From contig NC_081824.1 in assembly GCF_030867095.1 (NCBI RefSeq), positions 305,056,956 to 305,120,955 on the forward strand: 64,000 bases of DNA. The letters run 5' to 3'. The notes beneath the pieces were generated by a model that saw nothing but the letters and a program-made list of their open reading frames with translations, made no database searches and was not told where the DNA came from. Each line of letters opens with the position of its first letter. The stretch's first letter is position 1. A program made the translations under genes and the position numbers. The stretch is from Alligator mississippiensis. Its lineage: Eukaryota; Chordata; Crocodylia; Alligatoridae. Shown piece by piece: positions 34,074-46,397 of the stretch.

Positions 34074-35992
34074 AAACCAGTTTTCCTGAATTCTTCCAAA
34101 ATATGCCTTGCATTATGAAATTGCCAGTGCTGTGTGGGGCATGCCTATCCTGAAAAAATGTATGTTCTTTACTTGGGTTGAATAATCCAAGTTAGCTATT
34201 TTAAATTAAAATAGCCTTCGTGACAAGGTAAGAGGCTGTTAGCATGGGTGAGTTAAATCCCAGCATCCTTTATAGGAATGAACTCGTTTGACTTGCTAAC
34301 CTTAGTTATAACTCAAATTACGATGTCTTCACAGCTCTGTTAACTTGAATTAAGAGTGCACATTTTTTTTCCACTGTAGACTTCCCCATAAGGTTTACTG
34401 ATAATTATGTGCCTCTCATTAGCATTTGGATAGAGAACTTCTCCTGAGCTTGTCTGTAGAGCTAAAATGGGTGGGAAGACCTGTTCTTTTATGGGAGCAG
34501 GGCTAGTGGGATCTAGAAAATTGCTCTTGTGGGATGCTGTCTCTGCAACATGCTTCAAGTGAGCTGGGCAATTGGCTCACCTCCTAGAAGCTGCAGGAAT
34601 GTGCTGAGAAGAGGCCCAAGGGAAGGACGCGGGACTGGAATGCAGGAAAGTACACATCCCCACTGCCTCCCTTCCTCACCCAATAGTCTGGGCAGACAGG
34701 CCTTGGCCTTAGACAGATACAAAGGCAGAGGAACAGGCAATGTGTACCCTACGTAGTACACAGGGGCCCTGGTTCCTGACTGGTGTCTCAGAATCTACGG
34801 CAAACCAGATAATACATCATAATTAGCTTGCCTCACAAATCGAGCTCCAGTCCCTTCACATTAGGGTTGATGCTCTGACAGACTGGCATGAGAAACTCAT
34901 ACTGCCTCTGCCAATACTATGCCCTCTGAGGAGGGGAATGCAGTCTCTGAAGCAGCCAGCCTGCCACGAGCATTCAGTCTATTGAAACAAACCCAGGCCA
35001 AACAGCCTGAGAGTAAAAGCAAAGCTCCTAGGATTCCATATCCTTGGATATGTTCAAATGTCTGTCTCTCCCCCTCCCCCCCCCCCCGACCTTGTCCCCC
35101 AAATGTGAGTTTGTTAAAAAGAAGTCAGTTGTGTTAATTTAGTTATTTTGCCTTTGCAACATGTTCAGCATGGCGCGGGGAGATTCACCTCAACTCTTGA
35201 TAACGGTAACAAAAGTCACAGGGCTCAGTTGTATGTTGAGCTGAATATTTATCCCTAATGCATGCTATTTTATTTTAAATCTAGCGTGTAATATGCTTTG
35301 CATCTAGCATGTTGCTATTGTGTGTTTTCCCCTTGCCCTGTCTGTCTCTTGCTGGCAGCTGCCATTGTGGGACAAAAGGCAGCTGCCAGTTTGAGTGAAC
35401 ATCTCTCTCTCTGGAGCTGCTGCAGTACTGCTTCACAGATTGGGTGGCAGGGATGGATGTAAGTGAGGTGTGCAACCTCCTGGGAAGCTCAAGCATGTCG
35501 TGTCTGAGAGACTCAATGCCAGAATTTGAAGCCTGAGTATTTAAGCTCTTGAACCTGGCTCAGTGCTGGCTGGGAGAGAATGTGCTGTCATCACGCCAAC
35601 ACACCAGCTCCAGCTCACTTCACAAGGGTGGCTGTCCATTTGACGGGATTTAACGTTGCTACTCTTGGCAAAGAAGATCGTTTATTAAATACAATCTTGG
35701 TCTCCTGCCCTGAGATGCGTAATCAAATGTAGGGAAGCCACAATTCTTACTCAGTCAAGGTTCTGTGTTCTAAATCAAATTAAAACTCCAAAAGGAGACA
35801 GATTGAACTGTGCCAGTGGTTGGGAGAGTATGCTTAACAGAAAGCTAATACAGAGAGAGGGCAAGAGGAAGAGAGAAAAACAGGGAAGAGAATACTTTTT
35901 GCAATGTGTGGGTTGCTGGTGCTCTGATTCTTGAGTAGGAGCCCACTTTCTAGTCAGTCCCTTTGGTTGTGCCAGAGTAAATTAATACTCGG
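34074..35992. other. Non-coding stretch
   Basis: No gene or interspersed repeat supported. There is a poly-C/T-C tract near 35070-35087. The words GGCAGCTGCCA and GGCAGCTGCCAG are repeated near 35355-35395. Confidence 0.45.
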
Positions 35993-36112
35993 TGGCCGTG
36001 TCTACACAAGATGCTGACTGTGCAGTAGCCCAAGACTACTGTGCAGTAGCGTTGCATGGCAGAAACCATGATGCAATGCTACTGTGCAGTAGTCTTTGGA
36101 GCCCATACTATG
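35993..36112. mobile_element. Palindromic MITE, family member B (truncated)
   Basis: It begins GGCCGTGTCTACACAAG and ATGCTGACTGTGCAGTAG, followed by the palindromic core: GACTACTGTGCAGTAGCGTT, a CATGGCAGAAACCATG centre, then GCAATGCTACTGTGCAGTAG. The far terminus is missing. The core matches copy C at 42320-42400. Confidence 0.65.
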
Positions 36113-38107
36113 TTTTCATTGAAGAGGCAGGCAGGGGATAGAAGCTGAAGAGGACAGGTCTGGATTCCAGATGGGCTGAGCAGCTTTCAGGGCAAGAGAG
36201 GAAACTGCAAAGGAAGGTAAGAGGTTTGGGCTTCTTATAACCAAGGAGATAATTAAAAAGTCAGATACCTTTCTGTCTAAATGCATTGGGGTTCTTGATT
36301 AGGGAAATGCACAAGCAAAGAAAGAACAAATATAAATCTTCATGAGCAAGACAAGCATAGATTATTCACCGTTTACTCGACATCTTGGTGCTGATTCACA
36401 ATTCTGCCTGTAGGAGGAATAGAATGCCTCATATTTAACAGGTACCATGCATAGAGAGCAAAATCCACATCTCCCCCTAAATTGACATAATTCTATTGAC
36501 TTCACAGTCTGGAAGATGACAACAGATTATTTGTGGCCTTAGTGATGGCACACAGTATTCAGAAAGCTTTTTATGGAAGCGGCTTTTGTCTGATTTATCT
36601 AAGCTACCTAGTATTGAATGAAGACGACTGTAACATGATAGTAACAGGAGTGGCATTATAAAGTGTACCAAGTAGCTAGTTTGACCATATCCCCTGTTTT
36701 CCTGAGACTATATTGTAGGATAGTGAATGATTCCAATTGCAAGGACTTCAGTTGCTGTGACAGCACAGTGGGCCAAAAGACTTTGTCAGGTAGACTAACT
36801 GCATACTTAGTGAAGTGTGGCTCTGCTGTAGAAACCTGTGAAATGATTATGAAAAGCATGCCTTTCTTAGATCTGCTGTATGTAGAATCTGGACCAGATC
36901 TTGCTTTATTGACTGAAATAAATTTTCCCCCTTTTTATACTCCCGTTAACATTGATGAATCCACATAGTTCTGGGAAAGGAAGAGGTGGACTCTGCTCCT
37001 TTGCCACAGCCAACAGATTTGTAGGTGTCGATAAGTTCCAAATGAAGTGCTAAATCCTGCTTTCAGTTACACCCAGATGATTCCTCTGCCTCAACTTCTC
37101 CTTCTTACCCAGCTAAAAAGATTTCAGAGTATGGGCAATTTTCTCAATAAAGCTTTTCTTTTGAGGAAGTAGTTTAGAAATAATGCTTCTTTTTCACACT
37201 GGAAAGAGGTCACTAGGGTATTTCTCCAGTGTCTTGGGAGTCCTTGCCAAACACTCAGCCTTGCAGTCCCCTTGACTAAATCAGATGAGCGCTGAGCTGT
37301 CTTAAATGGATTGCAGCCACTTTCTGCCTTGTGGTCTCCCTCAACCCCCCCCCCCCCCCTCAGCTCAGGCTGGGAAAACCCCAGCCAACAGCTCGCTCCC
37401 CCTTCCTCCTCCTCCCTCCCTTCCTGCTGACAGCCCCAGAGTTGGGGGGCCCTGGGGAGAGGGGTGGCTCCTCAGCTTCAGGCAGGCTTCTTGGGCTCCT
37501 GCTGTCAGGCTCGATTCCTTCTTCTCACCCCCAACTCAACAGGTGAACCATCTGTTGGGTTGTGGGCGGGGGTGTGTTCTAACTCATGGCACTTTATATT
37601 AAGTGCCAAAAGTTAGAGCAGGGGCTGGCACAACTCTCAGCGCCTGAACAGCTCCTTCAGAAACTGACAAATCATCTCCTGCTAAAAGGGAGAAGGAAGA
37701 GAAAGGGAACATTTCTTGTTGCTGTTGGCCTGCCAGCTGAAATTCCTGCTGCTGTTGTATCAGGGACATGCCTGGTACTGCTTCAGGTCCATCTGAAATT
37801 TTTCTAATCCTCCCCTCCCCCATCACAATCCAGTTAGGTCACAGAGGAGATTTAGCCCCTGGCTAGATGACACAAATTCAGTTCTTTCAGAGTTCAAACC
37901 AGCATTTACCCAACAAGTTTTCTACCCTAAGTGTAGGTTTTGTTGTAGCGTTCTTCACTGGAGTAGTCTCTAGCTTCCCTGGGTTTCTCGATTTCTGGCT
38001 CCCGTCAGTCTCTTCTTCTTAACAGAGGGAGTGGTACCTCTTCACAAGGTAGGGATATGAGGGAAACTCAGTCCCATCTTTACCTATGGATTCCCATCTC
38101 ATGATGC
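36113..38107. other. Non-coding stretch
   Basis: The longest frame is 101 codons (36663-36968), with no recognisable domain. A poly-C run lies at 37345-37359. Nothing else is supported. Confidence 0.45.
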
Positions 38108-39541
38108 TCCAGCCAGGTCCCTGAGGACTGGAAAAGGGCCAATGTGGTGCCCATTTTTAAGAAGGGGAGAAGGTATGAGCTGGGTAACTTTAGGCCAGTC
38201 AGTCTTACTTTTATCCTCAGGAAAACACTGGAAAAAATCATCAAAGAGCACATTTGTGAAGGCCCAGCAGGGGAAACGATGCTGAAAGGAAACCAGCACA
38301 GGTTTGTCACAGGTAGATCCTGCCTGACAAACTGTATAGCCTTTTATGACCAGGTCACACACTGCCTTGACACAGGAGCTGAGGATGATGTTATCTACCT
38401 GGATTTTAAGAAGGCCTTTGACACAATTTCACATCCTATTCTCATAGGGAAGCTAGCAGACTGTGGGGTGGATGCTTGCACAGTCAGGTGGGTGGCCAAC
38501 TGGCTTAGGGACCGCACCCAGAGAGTGGTGGTGAACGGGTTATTCTCGGCCGGGAAGCAGGTGGGCAGTGGGGTCCTGCAGGGTTCAGTCCTTGGACTGG
38601 TGTTATTTAATATCTTCATCAGTGATTTGGATGAGGGTATGGAGAGCACCCTCTCTAAGTTCGCACATGATACCAAGTTATGGGGCAAAGTTAACACACT
38701 GGAGGGCAGGGAGCAGATACAGGCTGATCTGGACAGGTTGCATCAATGAGCAGAATGAAATAGGATGCAATTCAAGAAAGATAAATGTAAGGTACTCCAC
38801 GTATGGAGGAGGAATCCCCAGCACACCTGCAGGTTGGGGGAAGACCTCTTCAGCAGCTCAGCGGCTGAGAGGGATCTTGGAATCATAGTTGACTCCAAGA
38901 TGAACATGAGCCGGCAGTGTAATGAGGCCATCAACAAGGCCAATCGCACCTTGTCGTGCATTAGCAGATGCATGACCAACAGATCGAGGGAGGTGATGCT
39001 CCCCCTCTATGCGGCATTGGTCAGGCCGCAGTTGGAGTACTGTGTCCAGTTTTGGGCACCGCACTTCAAGAGGGACACGGAGAATCTGGAGAGGGGTCAG
39101 AGGAGGGCCACTCGCATGATTAGTGACCTCCGTGAAAGACCCTACGAGGGGAGGTTGAGGGATCTGGAGCTCTTTGGCCTTCACAAGAGATGGCTGAGGG
39201 GAGACCTTGTAGCCATCTATAAATTTATCAAGGGGGGACAACAGGGAATTGGAGAAGCACTATTTACCAGAGTGCCCCTAGGAGTAACTAGGAATAATGG
39301 GTACAAAGTAGTGGAGAGTAGATTCAGGTTAGACATTAGGAAGAAATTTTTTACAGTGAGGGTGGCCAGAATCTGGAATAGGCTTCTAAGAGAGGTGGCA
39401 CTATCACCTAAATTCAAGAGGAGGTTTGATAGACACCTGGCTGGGGTCATCTGTCCTCGGTCCTCTTTCCTGCCAGGGGTGGGGGTCGGACACAAAGATC
39501 CTTTGTGGTCCCTTCTGACTCTACAATCTATGAATCTATGA
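38108..39541 (+). pseudogene. CR1 ORF2 reverse transcriptase, inactivated
   Basis: The N-terminal part (201 codons from the GTG at 38144) has the RT landmarks in order: FRPVSLT, a GRSCLTN segment, YLDFKKAFD with the first catalytic Asp, then a GVLQGSVLG segment where family members have PQG, and KFAHDTKL where the family has FADD. In the last motif the first catalytic Asp codon is CAT (38666-38668), giving His. Two in-frame TGA codons follow (38747 and 38756). The same frame then resumes for 258 codons with QLEYCVQFWAPHFKRD, RRATRM, LRGDLVAIYKF, RLDIRKKFFTV and WNRLLREVAL. The usual stop after LAGVI is lost, so the frame runs on into the tail. The endonuclease and RT start are missing. It is certainly non-functional. 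Confidence 0.92.
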
Positions 39542-39549
39542 ATCTATGG
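38108..39549 (+). mobile_element. CR1 LINE, 5'-truncated, about 1.44 kb
   Basis: This is the largest retrotransposon copy in the window. It starts in the RT domain (a [10 protein letters not shown]-type start) and runs through the ORF2 C-terminus to a 3' tail ending with three ATCTATGA-type units (39526-39549). The frame stays the same throughout apart from the stops noted for ORF2. Target-site duplications were not resolved. The tail motif GGGGTCGGAC places it with the crocodilian-type CR1 of the 5655 copy. Confidence 0.93.
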
Positions 39550-39902
39550 AAACCTAAACATTTAGTCTCTCTGTCCTACAGAACTAAGCTCCTCTGCCTC
39601 TCCCTCTCAGGGCCTTGTCCCTGGCTGGTCTGTTCCTTGATACCAGCATAGCAGCTTCAACTATTCTCTTTAGATTCTTCATCTTGAATGGTGCAAACTT
39701 CCCTTTTAGCTTATATCAGGCCTAGTTGCTAGTCTTATCTATCTATGCATACTCTGGGGTGGTGCATTTTGATGAAAGCAGCTCTCAGGAATTGCTTTAA
39801 TTAATACACTGCAGCGTCTCATGTACTCAGCATCCCATGTTTCAAAATGGTGGCAGGGGTGCTTTAATTATAGCTTATCAAATGAGCTTTAGTGAGTTAA
39901 AC
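39550..39902. other. No recognised feature
   Basis: Short unique stretch between the CR1 tail and the next repeat. Confidence 0.5.
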
Positions 39903-40075
39903 CAAGGGTTCCCAAGCCCTGGGCTACAGCCCAATGCTGGGCCGTGAAGGGTTTGCTGCCGGTCCGCAGGAGGGTTGGCTGCCAGACTAGAAGTGACCAC
40001 AGACTGGCAAACCGCGGACCGGAAAACTGAGGACTGGAAGTGACTGGCATACTGCAGACAGGCAGCCAACCCTTT
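39903..40075 (+). mobile_element. hAT-like element fragment
   Basis: CAAGGGTTCCCAAGCCCTGG followed by GGGCCGTGAAGGG and CCGGTCCGCAGG resembles hAT/Charlie-type ends ('cagtggttcccaaactttggtccgcgg'). CCAGACTAGAAGTGACCACA and GACTGGAAGTGACTGGCATA form a short internal repeat. The right end is not clear. Confidence 0.4.
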
Positions 40076-40934
40076 TTTATACTGAGTGGACCTGTAGCTA
40101 TTATAGAGACACTGTCAAATAACCAGAATAGAGGATTCATGCTGTCTCTTGTACTCTCTCCCTCTCCCCTCCCCTTTTCTCTGGCATCCATTGCTTTGTG
40201 AGATAAACTAGCTCAAAGTATGACTGATTCTCTTGGTAACGGAGATAGAAAATCACTTGCAGAACTCAGACAACAAGACAGGAGAGACAGAATATGGATG
40301 GATCTGGCTTTCAGCACCTGGAACAACTCTGCTGGGAGATTCGTCACTGTGTCTGCAGTCAAGGCACAGTACTTCTATACCAGATGCTCCGTTGAAGCCA
40401 GAGGAGATGCAGGCCAACTTAAAAGTGGAGGTAGTGAAAAAAAAAGGTCTTTTCCCTTCCCTGATCTTCAGGGCTTCTTTAAGCTGCACTGACTGCCAAC
40501 AGTCCCCTGGAGTGAGACACGGCAGCTAGGGTCAGTGGGACATAGGAACGTCACAGACATGTCCTCTTTCCCCCAGTCATATCCTCTTGTTAGCGTCTTT
40601 GGGGTGGGAGCGACATAGGAGTGGCCATGCTGACTCATTGTCAGTTGACTTTCTCGCTACACTGGGGGATCGTCCAGTTACTCCAGCTCTGTACCCAGAT
40701 CCTGTCAGCACAACTCAGTCCCACAGGATTTGGGCCTCAGGTACAGCTTGAATCCATATGTGCACAACCTTCCTCCGCCACGTACTTTTCTTGTGCTCCA
40801 CTTTAAACCATGATAAACTCTGGATGTCCCTGAGAACATAGGATGACACACTCAGGGGCTAGGCTAGGAGTATCATAAAGCAGCAGGCTTCCTCACAAAT
40901 CTTCAAGAACTTTGAGGAGAATGTAAACCACACA
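40076..40934. other. No recognised feature
   Basis: Unique-looking sequence without a supported gene. Frames reach about 98 codons with no domain. Confidence 0.45.
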
Positions 40935-41341
40935 CCACATGGCCTCCAGTTTTGGGGGCTTTTGCTGCGTGGACAATCTCCTCGGACTATCCCCCACTGC
41001 ATGGGCAGCCCAGCCACTCCTTCCTTGCTATGTGTGTAGCCTTATTCACCCCCACTCTAGCCATGCATGCCACGTGGGGAGCCTACCCCCATCTCTTGCC
41101 CTGCTGTACCCTCTTCTCCCAGCCACCACGCACCTCAGCCCCCTCCTGCTGTTCTGCCTGGCCCCAAGGAGCAGGGGCAGAAAGTAGAAGTTGGAGGTGG
41201 GAGGGGAAATTCAGAGAACCAGGCTGCCAAGGTGGCAGCAGTAGCAGCAGGGAAGGGGAGTGGTGGCCACATTGGAGCCTTTGGTCATGCTAACCCTTCT
41301 GGGGCTACTTGTGGCCCGTGGGCCACCAGTTGGACAGCCTG
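40935..41341. mobile_element. hAT-like element, second copy, left end lost
   Basis: The right end in reverse complement is CAGGCTGTCCAACTGGTGG, then CCCACGGGCCAC. It matches the 18256-18787 family and the terminus at 9628. The interior shares ATGGGCAGCCCAGC and GGCAGAAAGTAGAAG blocks with the 18.3-kb copy. The left terminus is not recognisable. Confidence 0.6.
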
Positions 41342-42155
41342 TGAAACTAGACTAGCTGTTGGCCAGCTGTGTTGGTGGGTCAACACCAGGCTCCTTCCTT
41401 CTGTGTTAAGATTTGTTTTCAAGACTGAAGCCAACATATAACCTCAGTTATGTGTGTTCTCTGTAATTACCTGGGTAAGCATGCCCTGAAACCTGCCACT
41501 GCATTGGGAAGTGCACAGGAGTTTGTGCTGTGCGTGGCCCCTGGAATCCCTCCCTCCCGGGGATTCCAGAGGGATGTAGCCTTGCTATAAAAAAGGCTTT
41601 GCAACAGGCATCTTTTCTCTATGGCTCTAACTTTTCCATTGCAACCACCTTCCCTGACCTGACAGTAACCCTGTGTAGTGGGCTGCTTCAAAAGCCCCTT
41701 CAAGATCCTGCATAACTTCTAAGAAAAATGGAGTCATGTCCCATTAGTCATGTCAATCAGTGAAAATTCCCCTTCTTTGCCAGTGAAAGAACTTTATGTG
41801 TCTCGGAGACGACACACAGACGAAATTTCACTTTTAAAAGGTGAATGCTCTTGAACATTATTGTTTTTCCCCTGGCCTATGAAGCCTATACCTGTCATAG
41901 CCAGGCAGAAGCATCATTGAATTCCAAGATCTTGACTTTCTAAATACCATTAGATATTTATTTACCCCCCAGGAGTAAAACAGAATATTTGGCATAGATA
42001 GGAAAACAGAAGAAAATACAAGTGCACATTCAGCAGGGTGGCGTGAGGGGAGGGCTAATTAAATTATTTCCTTCTTCAGGCTATACTGGGCACTCGCTGG
42101 TGCAATTTGTAGATGTGGGGCCAAATCCAGAGATCCTTTTCAGCTCTGACTTACT
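41342..42155. other. No recognised feature
   Basis: AT-rich, repeat-free to the eye. No coding support. Confidence 0.45.
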
Positions 42156-42434
42156 GGCCATGTACACAAGAAGCTGACTGCAAAGTCATTACTGTGCAGT
42201 CATTTAGTACTTAATGTTTATACTAGTACTGAACATTTTAGTACTAACTGCTTATACAAGTACTAAATGACTGCGTGGTAAGAAGTTATACCAAGGAATG
42301 GCTTTTTTTGTGACGCTGACTGCACAGTAGCTTGTGACTACTGCACAGTAGCATTGTGTCATGCTTCCTGCCATGTGCTATTACTGCGCAGTAATCACAG
42401 GCTACTGGACAGTCAGTATCTCATGTAGATGCAG
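42156..42434. mobile_element. Palindromic MITE, family member C
   Basis: The left end GGCCATGTACACAAG then AAGCTGACTGC and the reverse complement of the right end GCTGCATCTACATGAG then ATACTGACTGTCCAGTAG form terminal inverted repeats related to copies A and B. Internally, two nested palindromes are present: one around 42200-42270 built of TTTAGTACT/AGTACTAAAT words, and one at 42320-42400 built of GACTACTGCACAGTAGC and CTATTACTGCGCAGTAATC. Confidence 0.65.
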
Positions 42435-42529
42435 CTGCTCAGCCTGTCACTAATCTCAATATAGTTTATGGGGTTAATGCAGGACTTAACCTAGGATTTT
42501 TTTTTCTTAACATAAAATGAATTAGAAAA

Positions 42530-43640
42530 ACGCACAGCAATTTGAAAGGCAATGTAACAGAAGTCCTTTCAGAAGTCAGCAGCATGCAGGGCGATGGTAA
42601 CCACAGGATGGGGGCAGTAGAACAGAGGACAGGCCCTGGTCTCTGTGGGCATCCCCCATATAGCCCTTCTAAAAAGCCATCGCACTGTCGGAGTGGTAGG
42701 TGCCTGACAGAGGGCTGACTCAGCGGGAGGCAGCGGTTTATGTAACCTATAGCAATCCATTATTACAAAGGGGCTTTCAGGAACTCCTCTGTGCCAGGCA
42801 CAGCTAGGGTTATTGATTGAGGAGACAGTGTAAATGCACAGAGAGGCTCCATCCATTAGGGCCGCTGCTCTCCACCAATTAGAAAAAAATCATTACTCAG
42901 CAGCCATCAATGGGCTATGTGCAGCACTGAAGTGCATGCATTCAATCTATCTTCTCCCACCTCCCTGAAAACTTAATGACAACTATTAGAGCTGCTTCCC
43001 CGCACCGAATGCCCGGTGTGTACAGAAGCAAAAGATTCATTTGGTAATCTTTGTAATTATGACGCTGTAGGAGAATGCATACTAAATTCAAACAAGGGAG
43101 GAGGAGATATTGAATTCCTGTATAATAAAACTGTAGCTGCACTCAGAGTTTCAGCTCTTTTCCCACGTGCCCTCCCCCTCATCAAAGGACCTGTAGGGTG
43201 GATTCTGGTTGGGTGTTCCATTTTTTTTTGTTAAAGAGGAAAAGCCGTTTCATGAAAGTAAATTGAAATGGGATTACTTGGGAAATATTCAGAACAGCTG
43301 GATGAGGCACAATTCCAGCAATGCTGTTTGACAGCGCTGCCCTGAATGATCAAGGGTATGATTTCCTATTTACAAGAGCCAGGAGAACCCTGCTGAAGTC
43401 TCAATGGCATAATTCATGCAGTATGTAATTTATTTACTCGGCTGCCCTCCCTCACCCCTGTTAATTTACAAATGGCAGAACCTGGCCTCACAGAGGCCTG
43501 CATCTCCCTCCGTGACAACACATTGTCACTCCTGTTTACAGAAAATGCAAAGTCCCAGGAGAGAATTTTTGGAGAACTCTGCGATGGATGCAATGTGTCA
43601 TTAAAACTGAAAGCCGTGGTTACATATAAGTAATGGTGAT
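42530..43640. promoter_or_regulatory. Candidate conserved non-coding block
   Basis: About 1.1 kb free of recognised repeats between repeat-rich regions. It has little CpG decay pattern and many transcription-factor-like words: CCAATTAG near 42876 and TAATTA at 43054-43059 (homeobox), TGACAG near 43329 (TALE), CTATTTAC near 43367 and TTATTTACTC near 43430 (forkhead), and CATTAAAACTG near 43600. The open frames are short and do not look like exons. The idea of a developmental enhancer is an inference from texture. No alignment supports it here. Confidence 0.3.
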
Positions 43641-45805
43641 TTTCACAGGCCTCCTCTTCATCAACTGAGGAAGAGGTAAGTCGTCGTTACCCAGGGGGAA
43701 GTGACTCTATTCATCAGCTGTAAAAAGAGTGCTGTCAGTCCCCCAGGTACATAATCCTACACCTCCCAGTGAAAAGGATCTATCACAGTATAAAGGAAAG
43801 ATTTATTTGATAGCTTTAATGGGGATAAAGGGCAACAGGAAATAGCAACTCTTCAATTCTGCGTCATCTTTAATTGCTTCCTTCTTCACCAATCTGGGAG
43901 CCACTGAATTCATCACTGAGCAATATGGGTACACCCAAAACACCATAAGAAAACCTGCACCATAAGACAGAACCTGGGCTCTTTCAGTGGAAGTTCACAG
44001 ATTCATCTTGAATTGTATAAGGACGCTGTGTCATAGCATTCATGTAGCTGACCTGCATGTTTCTAGCATGGAAAGTAATGTCTACACGATACGATGAAGA
44101 GCTATGTGAGGATTCCTGAGCTACTTCTGACTGAGCTAATTCCAGAACCAGAAGCAACATGGCTGTGTCAGAACAGTGTTGCACCTAGGCTAACATACTC
44201 TACTGAGAAGCAGCTGCACTGTACTGCACAGAGCTTTATGGGTTCATGACTTGAACTAGTGTGGGGTCAAGGACTTGAACTGTGTGTTACTCTACACCAT
44301 AAAGATGCTAACTGCAAGGTGATAAGATGACTATGAGCCTCAAGAGAGCCATCAAGAGTATTTGTGTTCTTAGCCCCTTCCTTGTGTGGTTTCTTGGACT
44401 AATGGAAAACTGTGCATGCATCAGTGTAGGAAAACTATGAAAGTTTCAGAAATGTCTAGTGAGTGGAACTTATACCACAGAAGAAGGAAAAGGTCTGAGA
44501 CAGATGCGGGAAAACTTGAAACCATGAAACCAATGTCCTGAAACCATGAAATCCAAATGTCTGGACTCAATGTTCATTTAGGATTTACTCAGCAAACATG
44601 CCATTAAATTCAGAGGGACTTAGTAAATGTTGGGTAAGGATCTCAACATTTGGCTGATTGTTAAGGCAAAATCTAGGGGAAAAATACAAAAGCATTTTTT
44701 TCAGGGAAAACAAGAATATTAAAATCGACGAGTGGTGGAACTCCCTATCTCCTCTGCGAATTAGGAGTGTGATGAATGGGAATGCTGGTGAGGGAGGGGT
44801 CATTGTTACCTGGATCATTGCATGGCATAAGGAAGTATTACAAAGATCATACCTTTGACGCATCCAAATGTCCATTGGCTTCAGTAGTGACTTGTATGCC
44901 TTGTGCTAATGACCTGCCCAACAGCTACCATAGAGCATCTTCAACAAGAAATAAGACCACTGAATCAATGCATATGGATCTACTTTTGTTATTACAGCCA
45001 GCACCTGATGGCAGCCAGATTTCCTCTGAGCATATTTTCTTATTCTGTGTTCAGACACCACTCTTTTTGACAGGAGCAGCATAACACCAGGCACACCAAC
45101 ATGTTGCTGCTAAAAAGCATGGATTGTCTTTGTTCTGTGTAGTGGTGAGTCACTGGTAGCAGTAAGACTAAATGGAAGTCTCTGTATGGACTGGAGTCCA
45201 ACCAGTGAATTGCCAGGTTGGGGAGAGAGATCCTCCCCTAATTCCTCTGGTGGGTGTGGAGTGTTACTCATACCACAGTGAGACAGGGAGGGACCACCTG
45301 GGTCACTGAGGTCCAGTCCCCTTTGAGTGACTCAGCAGAATAAAAGAGATGTAGTCAGCAAAGTCTTCTTCTCAAGGGCCAGTGATTACAACTAAAGAAT
45401 AAAACAGTCTGTCCTCATCAGCAAAATCCATCCATCACCTTGGAGCCATGAGTGGTAGGTGTTGCGCCTTCCATTCCTAAAGCAGATTTGTAGATCTCCT
45501 AAAAATACCCTTGTTAGCCTGTCCCTGAGCACTGAGCAAAGGGAAAGGGAGAAACTATGAAATGTATTTGTCATTGACCAGTGGCCTATGTAGTTCACAT
45601 GCACCCTGTCACAGTAGACTACAGGTCAGACGAAAGCAAACTCTGTGTGACAGTTCTGTGGTTGTCTTATTTGTCTGATATGTGATGTTGAAAGTGTTTT
45701 TTTTCAGTGGGTTTTATTTTGGCAGGGAATGGGTTAGAGGTTGGATTGCAGAGGGGCTGGGTGTGGCCTGTCTGATTGCATTCTGCCCTTTGGATGGCAC
45801 TAGAA
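43641..45805. other. Non-coding stretch
   Basis: No gene supported. GTTACTCTACACCATAAAGATGC near 44285-44310 loosely resembles the end of the palindromic MITE family and may be a decayed copy. Confidence 0.4.
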
Positions 45806-46397
45806 CGGTAGTGCTCAACTTTTTAGTCCAGCAGGCCAGATGGTCATCGTCCCATTGCTCTGCAGGCCAGATCTGGCTGCTGGACCCAACCTAGTGCCTG
45901 GGGCAGGCACAGTGGGGCCCTACATGGCTATGCGGAGGGAGGCAGGAGGCAGCCTGGCTACAATTCAGCCCTGTGGGGGAAAGAGGCTTGACCTGGCCCC
46001 AGCCCAGGGGGAGGGAGGGGCATGATGCAGCTCTCATCCAACCCTGTGTGGGGAGGGGGCATGGGAGAAAGGAGGTGTGCCCCAGCTCTGAGCTGGCTGG
46101 GTGGGAGGAATGGGGGCATGGCCTCTAACCCATTCCCTTCCCCGCAGGGGAAAGGGGGCATGGCCTAGCTCTAACCTGGCTATGCGGAAGGAAGAGGTGC
46201 GGTGTAGCTCTGATTTGTCCATGTGGGGGAAGTCATGGCCTGTCTCCAACGCACTGCATGGGGCTTGGGATTTTGGCAGCAGGATGGGCTGGCAGTATTA
46301 ACTGCCAAATTTTAGGGCCCTTGGGGAGCCCCACAGACTAGATTTCAAGACTCTGCAGGCCATGTTTTGCCTGTGGGCCAGAGGTTGAGCATCTCTG
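45806..46397. mobile_element. hAT-like non-autonomous element with an imperfect 8-bp target duplication
   Basis: The left end CGGTAGTGCTCAACTTTTTA and the reverse complement of the right end CAGAGATGCTCAACCTCTGG are hAT-style termini. The flanks CACTAGAA (45798-45805) and TGCTAGAA (46398-46405) agree at six of eight positions, as expected for an aged 8-bp hAT target duplication. The interior (45950-46260) is a degenerate tandem array with GGGGGCATGGCC and CTCTAACCTGGCTATGCGG-type units. CCAGCAGGCCAGAT at 45828 links it to the 11695-11968 copy. No transposase. Confidence 0.7.
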
